Source: Paenibacillus tundrae (GTDB lineage Bacteria > Bacillota > Bacilli > Paenibacillales > Paenibacillaceae). From it: DNA of 64,000 bases. A program made the position numbers and the translations under genes. The notes below the pieces were generated by a model. It was not told the DNA's origin. It saw only the letters and a list, made by a program, of their open reading frames with translations, and did not search any database. Positions 53,601 to 62,133 of the stretch are shown here, piece by piece (position 1 is the stretch's first letter; every line of letters begins with the position of its first letter). Location of the stretch: positions 2,728,001-2,792,000 of the forward strand of contig NZ_CP145605.1 of NCBI RefSeq assembly GCF_036884255.1, given 5' to 3'.

Positions 53601-56600
53601 ATGGCGTATCTTCCTCCGTTGTTGTCACAACCCCAGTATTTCAACCGATCATACAATTGGTGAAATCTGCGAGTACAACAAATCTGACGGTAGGAGATTC
53701 GTTTAACTATACAATTCAAGTTAATAACAGGGGGAATATCGCTGCAGTAGTGACGATAAACGACCCTGTACCCGCCGGTGCAGTATTTAACACCAACAGT
53801 GTCATCATTAACGGTGCTCCAGCCCCAGGCGTAAGTCCGAATACCGGAATTAATATAGGGCAAGTCCCAGCCGGAGGCAGCGCTACGGTAACCTTTGTTG
53901 CCACCGTAACAAGTCTGCCAAGTTCAAGGCAATTAACGAACCAGTCAGGAGCGGTATATAACTTCACTCTCCCTAGCGGAAGAGTCATTACAGCTACTTC
54001 CTCCTCCAACACAGTTACTGTTCCGGTATCTCTTCCCAATGTAACGGTTGTAAACAGCGATAATCTAGATTATGCCGTGTCTGGTGATACCGTTATTTAT
54101 ACGTCAGTCATTCGAAACAATGGAACGGTTGCGGTCAACAATGTTGTATTTAACAACCCACTTCCAGCGAATACCCCGTTTGTACCCGGAAGCGTCATTG
54201 TGAACGGGATTTCATTCCCGCTCTCCAATCCGTCAGCCGGTATTCCAATCGGTACTCTGGCTCCAGGAGCGGAAGCTACCGTAACATTTGAGGTGAGGAT
54301 TACTATGCCGGTTCCTTCGCAGATTAGCAATCAGTCTACGGTTAGCTTTACATCAGGTACATTCTCGGGATCATCATCCTCCAATACAACAGTGACCCCG
54401 GTTATACAACCGCAGATCTCGCTAGTGAAAACGGCCAACACAGTTAATGCAACTGTAGGGGATACGATTGTCTACACCGTAACTGTAAGTAACACGGGAA
54501 ATCTTGAAGCCATCGTCACGTTAACGGATGCAATTCCTGCGGTGACTACCTTTGTACCCAATAGCGTCGTTGTTGCTGGAGTACCGCAACCCGGAACTTC
54601 ACCTGTAACGGGAATCCCGGTAGGGAATGTGGCTGCGGGAGTAACAGCTACTGTAACGTTTGCTGTGATTCTATCTTCATTGCCAACACCTCAACAGCTG
54701 AGCAATTTTGCTACAGCATCATTTACATTCACTCCGCCGGATGGACGGACATTAACGGGATCGGCCACGTCCAACACACTAACATTCCCTGTATCTGCTC
54801 CAAATGTGGCTGTGGTGAAAAGCACAGCATCTACAGCAGCAGCAGTAAACGATACGGTCACTTATTCTGTTCTTATCACGAATAGTGGTATTGCGCCAGT
54901 AAGCAATATTCAATTTTCTGATCCGATCCCAGCAGGATCTTCCTTTGTTGCAGGAAGTGTTACGGTCAATGGTGTTGTCCAACCTACAGCTAATCCGGCG
55001 GGAGGCGTAGCGCTTGGCACACTGGCACCAGGAGCAAATGCTACAGTTACCTTTAATATTAGAGTCAATGAAATTCCGCCAGGAGGCCAGTTAAGCAATC
55101 GATCGACAGTAAGTTTCACCTCAGGTGCATTCTCGGGTACGACTTTTTCCAATACGGTAGTGACGCCCGTATACCAGCCCATATTGTCTGCCGTCTTGAC
55201 CGCAAGTACACAGAATGCAACAGTAGGAGACACGGTCAGTTATACGGTAACCGTGAGTAATCAGGGAAATTACGGTGCTCAGATTAACTTGTCTGCAGCA
55301 TTGCCAGCAGGTACGATCTTTGTTCCCAACAGTGTAATTGTGAATGGTCAGCCACTACCTGCAGCGAATCCTGCAACAGGTATTCCAGCAGGGAATGTGG
55401 CTGCTGGAGCAACAACAACGATTACGTACTCGGTTGTCGTTGATAGTCTGCCAACACCGCAGCAATTGGTTAATCAGGCCACTGTAGCGCTTGCCTTTAC
55501 ACTTCCAGATGGAAGAAATATTACGGGTTCTATTCAATCCAATGTCGTTACGATTCCTGTGTCTGCCCCAGATATTGCTGTTGTTAAATCAACAACGTCT
55601 ACGGCAGTCTCCGTTGGAGATGTTGTGACCTATAGCATCGCTGTCACAAATAACGGAATTGCCAGTGTCAGCAATGTCATATTTACGGATGCGATCCCAG
55701 CCAGTACAGTACTGGTGGGAGATAGTGTTTATGTGGACGGAGTGTTGCGTCCCGGAGCTAATCCATCAACGGGACTTACATTAGGTTCTATTGCACCAGG
55801 AGCAACGGTAACTGTTGTATTTAGCATAAGAGTGACGGCTCTTCCAGCAAGCACGGTACTCAACAATCAATCCACGGTCAGCTTCACTTCGGGAGCTTTC
55901 TCTGCAACAACCTTCTCAAATACGGTAACGACACCGGTATATCAGCCAATTTTGACTGCGGTCAAAACAGGTGATCAGGCTCTTGCAACCGTTGGGGATA
56001 CGGTCGTGTACAGCATTGCCATCTCTAACGCCGGAAACTATGGAGCAACAGTGACACTTACCGATACGATTCCTGCAGGGACTGAACTGGTTCCGAACAG
56101 TGTCATCATTAATGGAGCAAGCGCACCTGGGGCAGATCCTGCATCAGGTATTCCTCTAGGCGTCGTTTCTACAACAACGATGGTCATGTTTTCGGTTGTC
56201 ATCGTAACATTGCCGCTCAGCCAGTCAATTGTTAACCAAGCTTCCGCAACGTTTTCGTATACGCTACCTGATGGTAGAACGCTTGGAGGAAGTTTGACTT
56301 CTAATTCACTTGCGATTCAGGTATCGGCTCCTGATGTTACTGTTGTCAAAACAACGCCTGCGACGGACGCTGTAGTGGGGGATACCATTGTGTATGAGAT
56401 GGTCATAACGAACAACGGAATAGACCCCGTTAACAATGTGTTATTAACAGACCCTATTAGTCCAGCTGTAACCTTTATTACAGGCAGTGTGTTAGTAGAC
56501 GGCGTTGTTAGGGCATCGGCAAACCCTGCGTTAGGCATAGCTATAGGCACGCTTGCACCAGGAGCTTCTGCAGCAGTGTCTTATGCGGTACGAGTTAATA

Positions 56601-57382
56601 CTTTACCTTCACCGCCTCAGGTGAGTAGCCAGTCTTATGTAAGCTTCACATCTGGAGTCTTCTCTGGTGCTTCATATTCCAATACAGTCTTTACGCCAAT
56701 CTATCAACCCATTATTGCTGTAACCAAAACAGCCAGTACTTCGAATGCCACAATTGGTGACACCATTATTTATTCATTCTCCTTAACCAATACGGGAAAT
56801 CTCCCTGTGGAATTAACACTGACTGATTCCATCCCTGATGGGACAGTATTGCTTCCGAATAGTGTGTTGATTGATGGGGTACCACAACCTGGAGCTAATC
56901 CGGATACAGGTATTGTCGTCGGTACGCTGCCTCCAGGTGCATCTGTAAATGTAACGGTTACCCTTGGCGTAACGGTGGATTCATTACCACAGAATCAGCA
57001 ACTTGTTAACCAAGCTGTCGCTGACTTTACGTTCAGCCCGCCAGATGGTCGCCAATTGTCAGGAAGCGTAGTTTCCAATGTTCTTGTTATCCCTGTGTCT
57101 GCGCCGAATGTGGTCGTTGTCAAGAGTACAAGTGCTATAGATGCAGTAGTGGGGGATGTCATCACGTATACAATTGTTGTAACCAACAGTGGTATTGAAA
57201 CCGTCAATAATGTTGTTATGGTCGATCCCGTGCCAACAGGCAGTGTTTTTGTGCAAGGTAGCGTAACCGTGGATGGAGCGGCTCGTCCAACTGCCAATCC
57301 AAATAACGGAATTACGCTGGGATCTATTGCCGCAGGCGCTTCAGTCACAATTACATTTAGGGTTGAGGTTGTGGTGATATGA
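50666..57382 (+). CDS. Giant DUF11-repeat protein, no signal peptide
   Basis: This protein of about 2238 residues has a unique beta-rich N-terminal domain (about 1-345) and then 15 DUF11 Ig-like repeats of roughly 120-130 residues. They alternate between two types. One has K-x-AST-x-NATVGD and NxGN, ending PDGR-x-x-x-GS; the other has NNGI and ends STVSFTSGAFSG-x-x-x-SNTV-x-TP. The pair is the true unit, about 250 residues. Cysteine is nearly absent; there is no signal peptide, LPXTG or SLH motif. A GGGGAGGTG ribosome binding site lies 8 bases before ATT 50666, so ATT may be the start; ATG 50636 has a poorly placed site. The stop overlaps the next gene's ATG. Confidence 0.8.
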   Translation: MPLVVRSTVNATGAITFTGNTLGLSRSDTTGVPGTQDSIGGFTTTNAGVQFGTYPLGTTSAYQSNSSAAILNLPAGSTILYAELIWGGSYINGTVNLSAAINNPVTFTTPAGTFSVTPDPLTYNQFDLGNNAAGYVRSANVTTLVANGGAGTYITGGVVGTIVITNDATANHAGWTLGVIYQNGNLPFRNMSLRAGGVLVQSTSPPVVTTLTGFATPLSGTLGGRALFSAQEGDANRTGDQALFGPTSATSVALSGPNNLAANFFASQINGDTGALNTTGTFGTRNQVNGAPGSNIVGGRQGWDITNVDVSARLINNQSSAVLTLTTSGDAYIVNANAIQVDINAPRITVAKASVATGAVAGDSILYTVTISNGGTASAASVVLSDTLPPGLTFIPGSVTVAGVSRPTLDVTTGIPLGSLNLSSSIVVTYRALIGPDANILQLVNSASAAFTFQSVAGGSVITGVIPSNSSVLPVYSPNLSIVKSASTTNATVGDQVTYTLQVNNGGNVAANVTLTDNIPAGSSYVAGSFRVNGNVVAGANPATGVNLGSLAAGSVTTVTFQVLVTTLPSPPTLVDQATAAYTFNSPDGRTITGSVASNILSIPVTLPNVFVVKSATITDVAVGETFTYSIVTTNGGIQAINNVVLTDILPAGTAFVPGSVVVRGTSVPSANPVSGITLGTLAAGTSATVTFQVNVQSLPASGSLGNQAVVSYSSGAFSGISNSNSISTPVFQPVISINKSASTTNATLGDQIGYTLVVRNTGNLSAQVNVADTIPAGLTFIAGSVTVNGTARPGTSPATGISLGTLAPGGTSTVVFQTTLSSIPSPPTLQNQATASYTYQLPSGRSLSGSAVSNQVQIAASAPNVTITKTVNAPDVTVGEILTYTVVVTNAGIAAVQNVIVSDAPSTGLEFVSGSVTINGTAARSASPIAGIAIGTLGSSSSSSNSATITYQARVTAVPTTGSVSNRAGAAFTTGSFNGVSSSVVVTTPVFQPIIQLVKSASTTNLTVGDSFNYTIQVNNRGNIAAVVTINDPVPAGAVFNTNSVIINGAPAPGVSPNTGINIGQVPAGGSATVTFVATVTSLPSSRQLTNQSGAVYNFTLPSGRVITATSSSNTVTVPVSLPNVTVVNSDNLDYAVSGDTVIYTSVIRNNGTVAVNNVVFNNPLPANTPFVPGSVIVNGISFPLSNPSAGIPIGTLAPGAEATVTFEVRITMPVPSQISNQSTVSFTSGTFSGSSSSNTTVTPVIQPQISLVKTANTVNATVGDTIVYTVTVSNTGNLEAIVTLTDAIPAVTTFVPNSVVVAGVPQPGTSPVTGIPVGNVAAGVTATVTFAVILSSLPTPQQLSNFATASFTFTPPDGRTLTGSATSNTLTFPVSAPNVAVVKSTASTAAAVNDTVTYSVLITNSGIAPVSNIQFSDPIPAGSSFVAGSVTVNGVVQPTANPAGGVALGTLAPGANATVTFNIRVNEIPPGGQLSNRSTVSFTSGAFSGTTFSNTVVTPVYQPILSAVLTASTQNATVGDTVSYTVTVSNQGNYGAQINLSAALPAGTIFVPNSVIVNGQPLPAANPATGIPAGNVAAGATTTITYSVVVDSLPTPQQLVNQATVALAFTLPDGRNITGSIQSNVVTIPVSAPDIAVVKSTTSTAVSVGDVVTYSIAVTNNGIASVSNVIFTDAIPASTVLVGDSVYVDGVLRPGANPSTGLTLGSIAPGATVTVVFSIRVTALPASTVLNNQSTVSFTSGAFSATTFSNTVTTPVYQPILTAVKTGDQALATVGDTVVYSIAISNAGNYGATVTLTDTIPAGTELVPNSVIINGASAPGADPASGIPLGVVSTTTMVMFSVVIVTLPLSQSIVNQASATFSYTLPDGRTLGGSLTSNSLAIQVSAPDVTVVKTTPATDAVVGDTIVYEMVITNNGIDPVNNVLLTDPISPAVTFITGSVLVDGVVRASANPALGIAIGTLAPGASAAVSYAVRVNTLPSPPQVSSQSYVSFTSGVFSGASYSNTVFTPIYQPIIAVTKTASTSNATIGDTIIYSFSLTNTGNLPVELTLTDSIPDGTVLLPNSVLIDGVPQPGANPDTGIVVGTLPPGASVNVTVTLGVTVDSLPQNQQLVNQAVADFTFSPPDGRQLSGSVVSNVLVIPVSAPNVVVVKSTSAIDAVVGDVITYTIVVTNSGIETVNNVVMVDPVPTGSVFVQGSVTVDGAARPTANPNNGITLGSIAAGASVTITFRVEVVVI

Positions 57383-59073
57383 GTTCGACTTCCGATTCGT
57401 GGTCGCATTGGCTGCAGAATCAATCATTGGTTCGATTCAATTCAGGTACAACAGAACAGGAGCAGGTCGCTTATTCGAATACGGTCGTTACACCGTGGGT
57501 AGGGCCAAGACTGGAAGTTTATAAGCAATGCAGTTCCACGGTAGCCACATTGGGTCAGTCCTTAATCTATCTTATTGAAATTGTAAACTCTGGCAATCGC
57601 ACGGCTACCGTATATGTCACAGATCAGCTATCAGCTGAGACTGCTTTATTGCCCAACAGCGTGCTTCGTGATGGAATTCCATTGCCTGGTTCATCGCCAG
57701 AACAAGGCTTGCCACCGAGTGAGATAGCGCCTGGAGCGAGGCTGCGGTTCCATTTTCAAGTGATGATCATTCGTTTACCCGAAAGTTTGAAGTTACTGAA
57801 CCAGGCACTTGTTCGTTATGAGTTTGTAACATCGGAGGGGAGAGCGTACAGGGGGGAGGAGAGGTCGAACACGGTGGAGGTCAGCCTCGTCTCTCCGCGT
57901 CTTGAGATTGCTCTGCAAGCAGACCGTGTTCAGACCTTTCCAGGTGATATCGTAACGTATAACATCATTGTGCGTAACCCTGGATTCGTAACCGCGACAG
58001 ATGCTCAAGTAACGGTCGAATTACCTTCAGGCATTCAATTTATTCCTGGAAGTGTTGTTGTGAATGACATGTTCATTCCTCAGATGACACCAGATTCGGG
58101 AATCCTGATTGGGAATGTGTTACCAGAACGTTCGATACAGATTCAATATCGCGTCCAAGTGACAGCTGTACTGGACACAGAAGGGATTACCAGTCAGGCG
58201 AATCTAAGTTACATTTCAGCGGGACAGCGAGAAACGGTCTCCTCCAATGTAGTTACACTTGAGGTCATTCAGCCTCGAATTTCCATTAGCAAAACGGTGA
58301 CTCCAGATCTTGCGACGGTGGAGGAGACGGTGTGTTATGACATTACGGTTGCAAACGAGAGCCGTTACGCTGTAGATGCAACGATGCTGGATGTGCTGCC
58401 CAAGGGAGTGAGATTTGTTGAAGGCAGTCTTGGCTGGAACGGAGTCAAACGACCTGGTGCCAACCCGACTCAAGGATTCAATCTAGGAACGCTGACAGCG
58501 CGGTCTACCATGCATATTCAGTTCGAGGCACAACTTATGGGGGCAGATCACGTAAATCCTCAGCAGTTGGAGATTGTTAATCAGGCTCGTCTGCTCTATA
58601 CGTTTCGATTGCCTGATTCGCGAAATGTGCAGCGGACAGTGATGTCGAATGATGCAACCATTCAATTAAAGGTTCCCATAATTACAGTCTATGTGGAGGT
58701 GTCTCCGACACTTGTTGAAGCAGGTGGGGAGGTCGTCTTCCATGTTCGAGTTACCAATATTGGCAGTTGGCCTGCGCGCGTACAATTGACGGATATATTG
58801 CCGCCGGGCGCTAGGTGGGTTGGGCGCGCCCAGGGAGAGCTACAATTAAATATTCCCGAATATTCCACACCACGGAATCTACATGTAGGAGATTTGGAGC
58901 CTGGCAAAGAGAAAGAGCTTTCGTATGTTGTTCAAATTACCTCTGATGAAGGTATAACGAAGCAGCAAGGTTCGCTAACTGCGAATTACGCTTATGAATG
59001 GAGAGGACAGCGCAGAATAGGACAGTCTTTTTCCAATGAGTATACGATTTTAGTTGAAGAAACAGATGAATAG
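57379..59073 (+). CDS. Second DUF11-repeat protein, coupled to the giant by ATGA overlap
   Basis: This 564-residue protein begins within a repeat. Its first 40 residues (NQSLVRFNSGTTEQEQVAYS then NTVVTPW) are the final strands of the repeat that the upstream gene leaves unfinished. Four further DUF11-like repeats follow, starting near GPRLEVYKQ, SPRLEIALQ, QPRISISKT and VPIITVYVE. They are more diverged than those upstream. There is no signal peptide or anchor. The ATG overlaps the upstream TGA, so translation is probably by coupling. The two proteins most likely form one structure or descend from a single gene. Confidence 0.8.
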   Translation: MSSTSDSWSHWLQNQSLVRFNSGTTEQEQVAYSNTVVTPWVGPRLEVYKQCSSTVATLGQSLIYLIEIVNSGNRTATVYVTDQLSAETALLPNSVLRDGIPLPGSSPEQGLPPSEIAPGARLRFHFQVMIIRLPESLKLLNQALVRYEFVTSEGRAYRGEERSNTVEVSLVSPRLEIALQADRVQTFPGDIVTYNIIVRNPGFVTATDAQVTVELPSGIQFIPGSVVVNDMFIPQMTPDSGILIGNVLPERSIQIQYRVQVTAVLDTEGITSQANLSYISAGQRETVSSNVVTLEVIQPRISISKTVTPDLATVEETVCYDITVANESRYAVDATMLDVLPKGVRFVEGSLGWNGVKRPGANPTQGFNLGTLTARSTMHIQFEAQLMGADHVNPQQLEIVNQARLLYTFRLPDSRNVQRTVMSNDATIQLKVPIITVYVEVSPTLVEAGGEVVFHVRVTNIGSWPARVQLTDILPPGARWVGRAQGELQLNIPEYSTPRNLHVGDLEPGKEKELSYVVQITSDEGITKQQGSLTANYAYEWRGQRRIGQSFSNEYTILVEETDE

Positions 59074-59270
59074 CACCAACGAGGTTTTCATACCCTTGTT
59101 GAGTAATTTTGAGTAAGATGCTTGCTTCCAGAACTTGTTCAACATTTGTAACCTTCGAATCTTCGCCAAAACATTACACGAGCGTAAATGAATGGTATAC
59201 TAATTGAATATGCCTGCAGTAATTACCCTGCGGATCGGGATACCGGATTAGTTGTAGAGGAGGTCGTATT

Positions 59271-59531
59271 TTGGCAAAAGCAAAGGTTGCAAAGAGACCC
59301 ACGCGGGATGAATTTGAACTTGAGGAGCTAGGCAATCAATTGGTCGAAGCCTACCATGAGCGTTCAGAGGTATTGTTGACGGTATGGGGGAAGGAAGAGC
59401 AGGTTCGAGGCGTTATTGTCAAGCTTGATTCACGTACAAGGCTGGTGCATGTAGAGCATACCGAAGAGGAGTTTATGGCTAAGGTTCCTTTCTTGGATAT
59501 TATGCGTGTAGATTCACCCAGGTTTATGTAA
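59271..59531 (+). CDS. YolD-like small protein
   Basis: This 86-residue cytosolic protein contains KRPTRDEFELEELGNQLVEA, then VLLTVWGKEEQVRGVIVKLD and VPFLDIMRVD, which fit the C-terminal strands of YolD-like proteins. In Bacillus, YolD-like proteins often lie next to Y-family DNA polymerase genes and SOS genes, but none is next to this one. The start is TTG 59271, preceded by GGAGG. Its function is unknown. Confidence 0.75.
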   Translation: MAKAKVAKRPTRDEFELEELGNQLVEAYHERSEVLLTVWGKEEQVRGVIVKLDSRTRLVHVEHTEEEFMAKVPFLDIMRVDSPRFM

Positions 59532-59586
59532 AATAGCCCAACATTTAAAATTAGGGATATTCGCCTTGTCAAAACCCTCCATCCTG

Positions 59587-59595
59587 CATAAGATA
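59587..59595 (+). promoter_or_regulatory. Possible sigma-K -10 element before the YjcZ-like gene
   Basis: CATAAGATA matches the sigma-K -10 consensus CATAnnnTA and lies 31 bases before the ATG. The expected -35 AC is not clear, so this is only suggestive of late mother-cell expression. Confidence 0.3.
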
Positions 59596-59626
59596 ACCCA
59601 TACCTGTTGCAGAGGAGGTACGGTCA

Positions 59627-59746
59627 ATGAGCGAAGTATTAGGTGGAGACACTAGAGGCTACGGATACGGAGGTTTCACTTCTGTAGGTGCCATTTTGGT
59701 TCTGTTCATCCTGTTGGTTATCATCTCCAAAGCGTTCTTGGTATAA
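59627..59746 (+). CDS. YjcZ-family tiny membrane protein (sporulation-linked)
   Basis: This 39-residue peptide has a Gly/Tyr-rich start (GGDTRGYGYGGF) and a single hydrophobic segment (VGAILVLFILLVIISKAFLV). The pattern is that of YjcZ-family proteins, short sporulation-associated membrane peptides of Bacillus and Paenibacillus. GAGGAGG stands before the ATG and a strong terminator follows 20 bases after the stop. A sigma-K-like -10 element lies upstream. The protein is too short for routine gene prediction, but the sequence signature is clear. Confidence 0.85.
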   Translation: MSEVLGGDTRGYGYGGFTSVGAILVLFILLVIISKAFLV

Positions 59747-59765
59747 TTGCATAATGGAATGAAGT

Positions 59766-59796
59766 AAGCTCTGCCGCCGAGGCAGAGCTTTTTTTG
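59766..59796. terminator. Terminator between the YjcZ-like gene and the convergent exporter
   Basis: AAGCTCTGCC and GGCAGAGCTT form a perfect 10-base stem around GCCGA, followed by TTTTT. It stops the YjcZ-like transcript, and may serve the convergent gene too, although only the plus strand has a good T run. Confidence 0.88.
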
Positions 59797-59806
59797 TATA
59801 CTGGAT

Positions 59807-61066
59807 TTATTGGATTACCTTTCGATTACGACTAAGCAGCCCATAGAGAATGATGATAACTACCGGATATAATACCGCCCAGCCAGCAAAAGGAAAAATG
59901 ATCGCTGTAGCGATGAAAGAGACCCAACTTATGACGACTCCAGTACGATTGCCTCTAAGTAATCGAATCCCTGCTGCGCAACCTCCGAGATAGGATAGGA
60001 TAAAGGTTGCGTTCGGAAGCTGGATCAATGTGGTCAAGGAAACCAGTCCCGACCCATAAATGCCGAGAACGAGGATAAAACAAATGGCCAGAAAACCGAG
60101 TGCTGCAATTGGCGTATGGAAACGATTCGATAGACGATTTAACCATTGCGGTGCAGCGCCTTGTCTCGCTAGTGCAAATGCCACGCGGGAAGCAGCACCG
60201 GTATAAGCGATGACCGTAGCTGTGCAGATAAATACTCCCGTTAAACCTGCGATTAAGCTCCCCCAAGAGCCAAGCGCTTGACTAATAATCCACACAAGAG
60301 AAACGTCTGCTCCTCCATGCAGATAACTCCGAGTACCTACTGTGGCAAGAGCCGTTAGGAAATAGAGTATGCCGACCACAATGGCGGCTATGGTCACACC
60401 TTTGATCGCGGCCTTTCGGGGATCGGTGAACTCCTCAGAGAGATGAGATACAGCCTCCCAGCCGATGAAGCACCAGAATAGTATGGCTCCTGCTTGTCCT
60501 ACACTTATCCACCCATGGGGCACAAAGGGTTTAAAATGATTGGAATCCAGATGAGGCACAGCGAGAATAAAGGTCATGATGAGTACGGCGACAATTGCGA
60601 TGACAACGCCGATTTGAACTTTGCCGGCGAGCTGCATACCGATGATGTTAATGAGGAGCCCTACCGTTAACATTATGGCTGCAATGGCGATACGAGCACC
60701 TTCACCCAGTCCAAGAGCAGCCGTCATATAGCCTGCACCGGTTAATGAAGCGACTGGAGCACCGATGGGCACGGACATGAGGAAAAACCAGCCGATCATC
60801 GTTCCTGCCCGTGAGCCAAAAGCAAGTGTAACGAAATGGGACACACCGCCTGCATTCGGATAACGGGCGGAGAGAAGACCCATGGACAATGCGAGTGGAA
60901 GGATAAGCAGAACCATCCCTCCCCAGGCTAATAGCGAAGCCGGTCCAGCTAGATCAGCAGCAAGGCCAGGGACAATTAAGACACCCGAACCGAGTACGGC
61001 ACTAACATACAGTGCAACAGCTTGTGGCATACCAATGGTTTTTTTGAGCTCGGTTGGTGATTGCAT
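59807..61066 (-). CDS. APC-superfamily amino-acid exporter, YjeH-like
   Basis: This 419-residue, about twelve-segment transporter has VLGSGVLIVPGLAADLAGPA near the N-terminus (the unwound first helix of APC carriers) and NAGGVSHFVTLAFGSRAGTM. These resemble YjeH of E. coli, which exports methionine and branched-chain amino acids. The stretch FWCFIGWEAVSHLSEEFTDP is a typical APC sixth-helix motif. The start ATG 61066 gives the usual N-terminus. No regulator lies next to it. Confidence 0.85.
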   Translation of the reverse strand: MQSPTELKKTIGMPQAVALYVSAVLGSGVLIVPGLAADLAGPASLLAWGGMVLLILPLALSMGLLSARYPNAGGVSHFVTLAFGSRAGTMIGWFFLMSVPIGAPVASLTGAGYMTAALGLGEGARIAIAAIMLTVGLLINIIGMQLAGKVQIGVVIAIVAVLIMTFILAVPHLDSNHFKPFVPHGWISVGQAGAILFWCFIGWEAVSHLSEEFTDPRKAAIKGVTIAAIVVGILYFLTALATVGTRSYLHGGADVSLVWIISQALGSWGSLIAGLTGVFICTATVIAYTGAASRVAFALARQGAAPQWLNRLSNRFHTPIAALGFLAICFILVLGIYGSGLVSLTTLIQLPNATFILSYLGGCAAGIRLLRGNRTGVVISWVSFIATAIIFPFAGWAVLYPVVIIILYGLLSRNRKVIQ

Positions 61067-61237
61067 AAGAGAGATGTACCTGCTTTCTAGGTGGGAATAG
61101 TGAACATGTAACTATGACATTATATAGGAGAAACCAGCGTCTAGTCATTGACGAATTTTGTAGAAAAACAATGTTAGTCCTATGCACAATATGGTAAGAT
61201 AGGAACATCCCGAGAGAAAGTAAGAGGTGTATTCACG

Positions 61238-61741
61238 ATGAGTAAAGAACTGACAGAAGCGCTGAATGAACAGATGAATTTCGAGTTTTATTCAGCTCAT
61301 GTATATCTTGCAATGGCTGCATACTGTTCCAGCAAAAGTCTAGACGGTTTTGCTAACTTCTTCATTGTACAAGCAGAAGAGGAACGTTTTCATGGTATGA
61401 AAATCTACAAGTTCTTGAATGACCGTGGACAACGTGCAACACTTGCGGCATTGCCTGAACCGAAGAATGAGTATTCTTCCATGTTGGATGTATTCGAACA
61501 TGGTTATGCACATGAACAACAAAACACGAAAAAGTTCTACAACTTGGCGGACATTGCATTGAACGAGCGTGAACACGCAACAATGTACTTCCTGAAATGG
61601 TTCATTGATGAGCAGGTGGAAGAAGAGGCGTTGTTTGACAATATCATTCAAAAGCTTCGTCGTATCGAGAAAGACAGCAATGCATTCTATATGCTAGATG
61701 CTGAATTTGCTAAACGCTCATTTACAGCTCCAGCAGAGTGA
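61238..61741 (+). CDS. ftnA: Ferritin (bacterial non-haem FtnA)
   Basis: This 167-residue ferritin self-assembles into an iron-storage shell. Ferroxidase-centre residues are visible: E17 and the Y24 region in NFEFYSAHVYL, E50/H53 in AEEERFHG, and E94 in HEQQNTKKFY, with Gln/Glu in the fourth helix (FIDEQVEEE). No haem ligand is expected. The ATG is preceded by a moderate site (AGAGGTG). A terminator follows 80 bases after the stop. I saw no clear Fur or PerR box upstream. Confidence 0.93.
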   Translation: MSKELTEALNEQMNFEFYSAHVYLAMAAYCSSKSLDGFANFFIVQAEEERFHGMKIYKFLNDRGQRATLAALPEPKNEYSSMLDVFEHGYAHEQQNTKKFYNLADIALNEREHATMYFLKWFIDEQVEEEALFDNIIQKLRRIEKDSNAFYMLDAEFAKRSFTAPAE

Positions 61742-61820
61742 ATGGTTCGGCACATTTGGCTCAAGTGATGTGGGAATGATATGAATCCGTCTGAGCTTGA
61801 GCAAACATAGATTTACATAC

Positions 61821-61850
61821 AAGAGGCCTGCGCTATGCAGGCTTCTTTGC
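61821..61850 (+). terminator. Intrinsic terminator after ftnA
   Basis: AAGAGGCCTGC (61821-61831) pairs with GCAGGCTTCTT (61837-61847), one G-T pair, with a short T-rich tail. The rest of 61742-62133 has no gene. Confidence 0.75.
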
Positions 61851-61988
61851 GTTGTGTTCTAATTTAATTTTACTGAGTCTATCAAATGGGTCAAATTAGG
61901 TTAATAGAATAATATGTAATTATTTATTTATCCTGCAGGGCATTATTCAACTCAAATCTATCATTTTCGTTTTATTTTTTCGGTTAAT

Positions 61989-62017
61989 CTGACAAAAGTG
62001 TAACTCGAACGTAGCAT
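61989..62017 (+). promoter_or_regulatory. Candidate sigma-A promoter for the deacetylase gene
   Basis: CTGACA (61989-61994), a 17-base spacer and TAGCAT (62012-62017) form a moderate promoter 117 bases before the ATG. No other feature is seen in this 390-base gap apart from the ftnA terminator. Confidence 0.3.
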
Positions 62018-62133
62018 TTAAAGCGAGATTGATAGGCATCTTTCTTGATAGAATTGGTGTTAATCGCCAAGGGATGCAGTGAGAGAAATTTCGACACCCG
62101 GGGAAATACAAGACACAAGGGAGACTTCAATTT

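Noticed and set aside
51700-57382. Regular repeats as a CRISPR array
   Set aside because: The periodicity is about 375 bases (750 for the pair), in frame and diverged, which is a protein repeat. No short direct repeats with unique spacers exist in the window.
57360-57400. Programmed -1 frameshift between the DUF11 genes
   Set aside because: No heptameric slippery sequence of the X-XXY-YYZ kind is visible at the overlap; ATGA coupling explains the arrangement more simply, although a fusion product is not excluded.
51200-57423. Many minus-strand open frames of 60-140 residues in the DUF11 gene
   Set aside because: They recur at the same place in each repeat and arise from the Val/Thr/Gly-rich codon usage of the plus strand. 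None has a ribosome binding site or recognisable product.
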